Below, in pieces: positions 3,569-5,506 of a DNA stretch of 5,506 nt. A program made the translations under genes and the position numbers. Numbering within the stretch: the first letter of the stretch is position 1; the number at the start of each line of letters is the position of its first letter. The notes under the pieces were generated by a model. The model was not told the DNA's origin. It was given only the letters and a program-made list of their open reading frames with translations, and did not search any database. The stretch covers positions 1-5,506 of the forward strand of contig DIKB01000139.1 of the NCBI GenBank assembly GCA_002421445.1, in the 5' to 3' direction. The DNA is from Dehalococcoidia bacterium UBA5629 (GTDB lineage Bacteria; Chloroflexota; Dehalococcoidia; GIF9; UBA5629).

Positions 3569-5506
3569 ATGTTGACTATCATATTCGGAATCGTCTTTAT
3601 CTTCGCCATCGCGTTTTTCTGCTGGAGTTGCTATATGCGCTTCCGCCTCGTTGCCCTAGGAACCCCTGAGAACCGTTTCAGTAATGTCGGCAGGCGGCTG
3701 TGGAACGTCATCTCTCTGGCAATCATTCAACGGTGCACGCTGAGCAGAACCTACAAGTTCGGCATCAACCACTTCATCCTGTTCTGGTGTTTTATGCTCC
3801 TGCTCATCGCCAACACCGAATTTCTGTTTCACGGACTGTTCCCCGATTATATCGCTCTGTCAAAACTGCCGGCAGGACTATACCATGTTCTGGCTTTAAT
3901 TTTCGATATCGTCTCCATCGGCGCTCTGCTCTCGGTTATCGCAGCAGTCAGCCGCCGGTTGTTCTTCCCGCCGAAATATATTGAAGCCCGCACCTCTGAT
4001 GCCTTCACTATTTTGAGCCTTATCGCATTGCTGATGATCGCATTCTTCGGTCTGCACGGCAGTGAGATCGCGATGGGAAAAGAGGCAGCCGCAGCATTTA
4101 TGCCGATCTCAAGTATGGTCGGTTCATGGATGGCCGGTGCATCGAAAAGTGCGCTGGAAATACTGTCTCTATTCTTCTGGTGGCTGCATGCGCTGGTGTT
4201 GCTATCCTTCCTCAACTATTTGCCATACAGCAAACACATGCACATTCTCACGTCTCTGCCCAACTGCTATTTCAAGAGCCTGGAGAAAGTCACCACGCTG
4301 CCGCGGGAGGAGTTTAAAACAGGCAATGTATTCGGTGTATCTCAGATCAATCAATTCCGCTGGAAGGACCTGTTCGATTCTTATTCCTGCACAGAATGCG
4401 GACGATGCAGCGATAATTGCCCGGCCACGAATACCGATAAGCCGTTGAATCCCCGCCTCGTTATCCATGATATGAAAGTAAATCTACTTCATAACGGACC
4501 GTGGCTTCTGAAGAACCAATCACCCCAGACACCGCTCATCGGTAAAGGAGAGGGAAGCATTGAGCAAGAAGCAATTTGGGCATGCACAACCTGCGGCGCC
4601 TGTATGGAAGTCTGTCCGGTGAGAATTGAACATGTGCCCAAACTCGTCTCCATGCGCAGAAATCTGGTTGAGATGAAATCCGAATTCCCCGGCGAATTAT
4701 TGAACCTGTTTGAAAATATGGAGCAGCGGAGCAATCCCTGGGGCATCGCACCGGGAGACCGCGTGAAATGGGCAGCAGAAGCAAACGTTAAACCATTTGA
4801 AAGCGGGAAAACCGAGTATTTGTTCTACGTCGGCTGCTTTGGAGCCTTCGATTCACGGAGTAAACAGAGCACGCTGGCCCTGGCAAAGATATTAGATGCG
4901 GCCGGCGTCTCATGGGGTATTCTCGGCAAAGATGAGCTGTGCTGCGGCGACAGCCTGCGCCGCCTGGGCAACGAGTATGTATTTGATCGTATGGCCAAAG
5001 ATAACGTGAAAATGTTCAATGATCGAGGCATTAAGAAGATCATCACCCAGTGCCCGCATTGTTATAATACATTGAAGAACGATTATCGACAGTACGGCGC
5101 CGAGCTTGAAGTCATTCATCACTCTGAGTTTATCAACGACCTGATTAAGCAGAAGAAACTGACGCTCGCCGTCAATACTGACCTGGGTAAGGTGCTATTC
5201 CATGATTCCTGCTATCTGGGACGGTATAACGGCATTTACGAGGAGCCCCGTGCCGCTATCGAAGCGGCAACCGGCAAAGCACCCGCTGAGATGAACCGCA
5301 GCCATGACCGCTCTTTCTGCTGCGGCGCCGGCGGCGGGCGCATGTGGATGGAGGAGAGTCTGGGCAAGCGCATCAATTTGGAGCGGGTACAGGAAGCACT
5401 TAAAGAGTCCCCGAAGACGGTCTGTGTGAGCTGTCCGTACTGCATGGCGATGTTTGAGGACGGGCTCAAGGATGAGAAGGCAAGCGATACCGTCCAGGTG
5501 CTGGAG
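3569..5506 (+). CDS. Membrane-bound HdrD-like Fe-S oxidoreductase, probable ETF:(methyl)menaquinone oxidoreductase (EMO); 3' end outside the window
   Basis: The frame is open for 646 codons from ATG 3569 to the last base, with no stop. The N-terminal part is a NarI/HdrE-like membrane domain with five hydrophobic segments (about 2-22, 66-86, 104-126, 146-163, 195-217). Positive residues after segments 1, 3 and 5 place the C-terminal part in the cytoplasm. Candidate b-heme ligands are H68, H106, H163, H207 and the pair H223/H225. Two [4Fe-4S] motifs follow: C274-x2-C277-x2-C280-x3-C284-P and C339-x2-C342-x2-C345-x3-C349-P. Then come two full CCG (DUF224) motifs, C423-x34-CC458/459-x35-C495-x2-C498 and C548-x35-CC584/585-x36-C622-x2-C625. 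In HdrB/HdrD such motifs bind noncubane [4Fe-4S] clusters. The protein is near its usual end. Its place 20 nt after etfA fits the EMO of syntrophic fatty-acid oxidisers, which passes ETF electrons to menaquinone. A role with another Fe-S or disulfide partner is possible. Confidence 0.9.
   Translation, partial: MLTIIFGIVFIFAIAFFCWSCYMRFRLVALGTPENRFSNVGRRLWNVISLAIIQRCTLSRTYKFGINHFILFWCFMLLLIANTEFLFHGLFPDYIALSKLPAGLYHVLALIFDIVSIGALLSVIAAVSRRLFFPPKYIEARTSDAFTILSLIALLMIAFFGLHGSEIAMGKEAAAAFMPISSMVGSWMAGASKSALEILSLFFWWLHALVLLSFLNYLPYSKHMHILTSLPNCYFKSLEKVTTLPREEFKTGNVFGVSQINQFRWKDLFDSYSCTECGRCSDNCPATNTDKPLNPRLVIHDMKVNLLHNGPWLLKNQSPQTPLIGKGEGSIEQEAIWACTTCGACMEVCPVRIEHVPKLVSMRRNLVEMKSEFPGELLNLFENMEQRSNPWGIAPGDRVKWAAEANVKPFESGKTEYLFYVGCFGAFDSRSKQSTLALAKILDAAGVSWGILGKDELCCGDSLRRLGNEYVFDRMAKDNVKMFNDRGIKKIITQCPHCYNTLKNDYRQYGAELEVIHHSEFINDLIKQKKLTLAVNTDLGKVLFHDSCYLGRYNGIYEEPRAAIEAATGKAPAEMNRSHDRSFCCGAGGGRMWMEESLGKRINLERVQEALKESPKTVCVSCPYCMAMFEDGLKDEKASDTVQVLE

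Noticed and set aside
4062..4448. + strand open frame within the EMO-like gene
   Set aside because: It lies in another frame of a gene whose own frame has intact membrane segments and cysteine motifs through this region; its Arg/Cys/Ser-rich translation is typical of a shadow frame.

Overview
The window carries an electron-transfer module of an anaerobic fatty-acid or acyl-CoA metaboliser. A probable operon on the + strand encodes EtfB (1346-2158), an EtfA with an N-terminal double-cluster ferredoxin domain (2199-3548), and a membrane-anchored HdrD-like iron-sulfur protein of the ETF:(methyl)menaquinone oxidoreductase (EMO, DUF224/CCG) type (3569 to the window end, no stop reached). Electrons from acyl-CoA dehydrogenases would load the ETF flavin, pass to the cytoplasmic Fe-S/CCG part of the membrane protein, and then go through its b-heme-type membrane domain to the quinone pool. 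This flow is inferred from the families and their fixed gene order.

Upstream, separated by about 530 bp, is the end of an unrelated gene (1-816). It encodes a single-pass membrane protein with a DUF5667 domain and a low-complexity, Thr/Asn-rich tail. Its coding region may begin before the window. It is followed by a perfect 12-bp hairpin that looks like a (possibly bidirectional) terminator.

The intergenic stretch 817-1345 is not empty. A near-consensus sigma-70 promoter (TTGAAA-N17-TATAAT, 1168-1196) drives the etf operon and implies a leader of about 140 nt, which holds a 9-bp inverted repeat and a possible pseudoknot pairing. Back to back with it, on the - strand, lies a second promoter-like pair (TTGACA-N17-TAGAGT, 1110-1138). 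It is followed by an ideal AGGAGG ribosome binding site and a 25-codon ORF, then inverted repeats, and it runs into the shared terminator hairpin. This could be an undescribed small RNA or microprotein gene; it matches no RNA family I recognise.

Organism: DUF5667 next to an EtfB / ferredoxin-EtfA / EMO operon, with roughly even GC content, suggests an anaerobic Chloroflexota (Dehalococcoidia-like) genome. A syntrophic Firmicute or a deltaproteobacterial-type anaerobe cannot be excluded. No mobile elements, CRISPR arrays, tRNA or rRNA genes are visible.
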